Position numbers and translations under genes: made by a program. From CALGKJ01 sp049322695 (GTDB lineage Bacteria > Bacillota > Clostridia > Lutisporales > Lutisporaceae), in assembly GCA_049322695.1 (NCBI GenBank), contig JBMORW010000030.1:21582-85581 (forward strand): DNA of 64,000 nt, read 5' to 3'. This document shows positions 61,807 to 64,000 of the stretch, in pieces (positions within the stretch are counted from its first letter, which is position 1; each line of letters starts with the position of its first letter). The notes under the pieces were generated by a model that saw only the letters and a program-made list of their open reading frames with translations, was not told the DNA's origin and made no database searches.

Positions 61807-63120
61807 CTAGCTTTTTTGCTTTTTCAGAGCGCCATTCCAGGTTTCGAATATCGGATAATCTATATTCTCAATATCTGTATATTGTGCTTCTTCTTTATTA
61901 TAGAATATTGTGTAGGTTATATGATTCCAATTGATAAAGCCTGTCTGAACGGCAGCCTGATATTTGTCAACCCAGGTGCCTGTATTGATGTAAACAAGAT
62001 CTCTCTGACTTTGAGTACCTGCATCCATGACCCTTATAGGCAGCTGTGCCGGCTTGTGGGTGTGACCAAACACAACATAGTAAAAGCTGGAGCTTAGGCG
62101 GTTGAATTCACTGATTGCGCCATTGGTAAGTACATCCTTGTGCCTTGCAGAGGCCAAGTCCCCAAACCTCAGAATAAACTCTATCTGCTTCAGATTCAGC
62201 CTTTCAAGCATTAAAAGCACATATTTGAGTAGGCTTGCATGATCTATTGGGTTCAGCAGATTATCATGCTTTTTATACCAGCTCTTGACGAAATCTATTT
62301 CCCTGAACTCTCTGACAACCTCTTTCACACAGTCGTCAACAATGTCAGCAAGCCAACTGTCCTTTTCCACCTGATAAAAGAGCCACTTTATGATAGTGGA
62401 AAAAGGCCTTACACTCTCAATCTCCTGAAGGTTTCTTTTGAGAATTTCCCTTTCCTTAGGTGGCAGTGTCTGAACCTTTTTATGCCTCATAATAGTATAT
62501 GGAAGCTTTGCGACTAGCTCTGTAGTAATGGGATCCCCTATGGGCATCATCAGATAATCTGCATTTGTGTACTCCTTGGTGCCTTCATAGTTGAAGCCGT
62601 CGTACTCATGACCATGGCGGGCAAATACCCCGTATAATGGATTTACATATTTGTGAAGAGGTTTATTGTTGCTGACATTTAAAGCAGCTGCCCCCTTTTT
62701 GAACAGTAAGGGGACCTCACCGCAAAGCCTGTCATGGTTGCCTAATATATATAATCGTTCAGGCTCTATAGGAAAACCAAAGCCTTTTGTAAGGTCCCCC
62801 GAAAGTACTTCAAAGCTTTTTTTGTTTTCATCGTGGGTAAGTATAGCATCCATTATATGATTTGCATGCTTCTCCATTGTCCGCCTGTCTTCGCTGCTTT
62901 TTACTCCCCAGGGTCTGTGATTGATGGGTACATCAAACCATTTTTCTGTTCTCAGAAGGTCGAAAATATCTCCAAGAAAAACAAGCTTTACTTCCTTGGC
63001 TCTAACGTTACACGCATTGATGCTCAGATCATGCAGTATTTCTTCAAAGGTCTTTGCCAGTATGTTATGCTCTCCGGCTGTACCGTCAATAAAGTGAAGA
63101 TCACTAATAATAACAAGCAT
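61807..63120 (-). CDS. Calcineurin-like metallophosphoesterase
   Basis: This 437-residue protein has the full metallophosphoesterase set: LVIISDLHFID (about 2-12), LVFLGDIFDLL (about 46-56), YILGNHDRLCG (about 122-132), FARHGHEYDG (about 160-169) and VVFGHTHKPAQL (about 360-371). A large helical insert lies between the last two. The fold binds two metals and hydrolyses phosphomonoesters or diesters; the substrate is unknown. I start it at 63120, with GGGGTG upstream. Confidence 0.85.
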   Translation of the reverse strand: MLVIISDLHFIDGTAGEHNILAKTFEEILHDLSINACNVRAKEVKLVFLGDIFDLLRTEKWFDVPINHRPWGVKSSEDRRTMEKHANHIMDAILTHDENKKSFEVLSGDLTKGFGFPIEPERLYILGNHDRLCGEVPLLFKKGAAALNVSNNKPLHKYVNPLYGVFARHGHEYDGFNYEGTKEYTNADYLMMPIGDPITTELVAKLPYTIMRHKKVQTLPPKEREILKRNLQEIESVRPFSTIIKWLFYQVEKDSWLADIVDDCVKEVVREFREIDFVKSWYKKHDNLLNPIDHASLLKYVLLMLERLNLKQIEFILRFGDLASARHKDVLTNGAISEFNRLSSSFYYVVFGHTHKPAQLPIRVMDAGTQSQRDLVYINTGTWVDKYQAAVQTGFINWNHITYTIFYNKEEAQYTDIENIDYPIFETWNGALKKQKS

Positions 63121-63261
63121 TTTAAACACCCCAATAAAAGATTATCTGTTACCATCATATTCTTCAGACATGTAATAATAACCTAATATTATGGAAAGGA
63201 ATTAACAAATTGCTGTTGAATATAATCTACTACAGCAAAAAAGCCGATTCAAAGCAGTAGG

Positions 63262-63285
63262 GACGGTTCTTTTTGCTTTTCACAT
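63262..63285. repeat. Left inverted repeat flanking GrpB gene
   Basis: The word GTTCTTTTTGCTTTTCAC at 63266-63283 is the exact reverse complement of 63872-63889. It is preceded by GTAGGGACG, which resembles the start of REP elements linked to REP-associated tyrosine transposases. It lies 19 bases before the GrpB start codon and does not overlap its ribosome site. Confidence 0.7.
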
Positions 63286-63304
63286 TATGGTAAGAGGTGA
63301 TATT

Positions 63305-63844
63305 GTGAGCGATCAAAAACAGTTAAGGATAATAGAAGTGGTACCATATAATCCAGCATGGAAAAAGGAATATGAAAAAGAAGCGGCAATGCTTATGGAG
63401 ATATTTTTGGATGAAATAATAACAATTCATCATATTGGCAGTACCTCCATACCGGGAATATATGCCAAGCCGGTTATCGATATCATGATAGAAGTGAAAG
63501 CCATTGATAGAATAGATAAGTATAATCACGAAATGGAACAGCTGGGATATATTCCAAGAGGTGAAGGGGGAATACCCGGAAGGAGGTTTTTCATGAAGGG
63601 GCTATACGATAGAACACACCATGTTCATGCATTTGGGACTGGAAATCCTGAATTGGAAAAGCATCTGAACTTCAGAGACTATATAACTGCCCATCCTAAG
63701 GCTGCCAGGCAGTATGAGGAACTGAAAAAGGCACTTGCAGAGAAGTTTAGATATGATAGTATCGGATATGTAAATGGCAAGGATGCCTTTATAAAGGACA
63801 TAGATATTAAGGCGAAGAAGTGGGCTGAGAGAAAAGATAAATAA
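63305..63844 (+). CDS. GrpB (UPF0157) family protein
   Basis: This protein of about 179 residues has the GrpB nucleotidyltransferase-like signature IHHIGSTSIPGIYAKPVIDI (about residues 41-60) and HHVHAFGTGNPELEKHLNFR (about 104-123). The family is often fused to or beside CoaE and is thought to transfer nucleotides, though the substrate is unknown. The start is GTG 63305, set by AGAGGTGA. The gene is enclosed by 18-base inverted repeats (63266-63283 and 63872-63889). Confidence 0.85.
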   Translation: MSDQKQLRIIEVVPYNPAWKKEYEKEAAMLMEIFLDEIITIHHIGSTSIPGIYAKPVIDIMIEVKAIDRIDKYNHEMEQLGYIPRGEGGIPGRRFFMKGLYDRTHHVHAFGTGNPELEKHLNFRDYITAHPKAARQYEELKKALAEKFRYDSIGYVNGKDAFIKDIDIKAKKWAERKDK

Positions 63845-63869
63845 TAGCAGCAGGGATGTTTTTTTGGCT

Positions 63870-63892
63870 TGGTGAAAAGCAAAAAGAACAAC
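63870..63892. repeat. Right inverted repeat flanking GrpB gene
   Basis: GTGAAAAGCAAAAAGAAC at 63872-63889 is the reverse complement of the left copy at 63266-63283. It begins 28 bases after the GrpB stop. The tail differs from the left copy (ACAACC versus CGTCCC on the matching strand). Confidence 0.7.
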
Positions 63893-64000
63893 CATGGCAA
63901 GATTTGACACAGTAGAATGTATGAAAACGTACTCGAGTACACACAAAAGATTACGCTGAGAATAAGCTGTGTTGTATAATGATAATGCAGGACGAAGCCG

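Noticed and set aside
1..64000. CRISPR array, rRNA operon, prophage or full insertion sequence
   Set aside because: No regularly spaced identical repeats, no rRNA sequence, and no transposase, integrase or phage structural gene was seen.

Overview
The window looks like a chromosomal piece of an anaerobic, low-GC, motile member of the Clostridia (Firmicutes). The evidence is four tRNA-sensing T-box leaders, a cobalamin riboswitch in front of a class III (oxygen-sensitive) ribonucleotide reductase, a tungsten-type aldehyde:ferredoxin oxidoreductase with its ferredoxin, strong AGGAGG-type ribosome binding sites, and a chemosensory gene set. I cannot name the species.

Region 1 (about 1-20.3 kb) is almost entirely minus strand. 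It starts with a probable operon of a ThiS-like carrier protein, an ATP-grasp ligase, a PHP-domain phosphoesterase and a polysaccharide deacetylase cut by the window edge. It continues as a long series of small, mostly orphan genes: cupins, VOC, a flavodoxin/ferredoxin protein, nucleotidyltransferases, an ApbA/PanE-like reductase, a small P-loop kinase, a GNAT acetyltransferase, a CDP-alcohol phosphatidyltransferase, an aspartyl protease with two DTG sites, S41 and S51 peptidases, SdpI and Lgt. At least three genes are broken here (frameshifted kinase-fold phosphotransferase, Cys-rich gene with two stops, truncated PIG-L), so the block looks like a decaying accessory region.

Region 2 (20.4-28.8 kb) is a redox and amino-acid module. 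AOR plus ferredoxin follow a four-gene HcnABC-like dehydrogenase set on the minus strand. Divergent from it is an NSS-family sodium symporter with a 34-residue small subunit, under a T-box whose specifier reads as proline (CCC). Uptake and oxidation of proline or a proline derivative is the natural hypothesis.

Region 3 (28.9-38.7 kb) holds cobalamin-riboswitch-controlled nrdDG, proS behind a second proline T-box, cheW and an MCP, serS behind a serine T-box, and two tRNA-Ser genes directly downstream of serS.

Region 4 (39-50.5 kb) is signal transduction: a diacylglycerol kinase-like protein; a large membrane kinase joining a 7TM-DISM sensor, an Hpt domain, a CheA-like ATPase and a CheX-like phosphatase; CheD; a 1154-residue hybrid kinase; then a TelA-family protein and oligoendopeptidase F.

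Region 5 (50.5-64 kb) holds metG behind a methionine T-box, an M19 dipeptidase, an XRE/TPR regulator divergent from an MFS exporter, a response regulator with a STAS-like tail, a YihY/BrkB membrane protein, an ABC-F ATPase behind a leader ORF and terminator (probable attenuation), a SagB-type nitroreductase, a small KOW-like protein, a metallophosphoesterase, and a GrpB protein enclosed by inverted REP-like repeats.

The most unusual items are the kinase/CheX fusion, the proline-T-box transporter beside the HcnABC-like oxidase, the two-DTG aspartyl protease, the attenuator in front of the ABC-F gene, and the repeat-bounded GrpB gene. All functional assignments rest on reading motifs by eye; no database search was possible.
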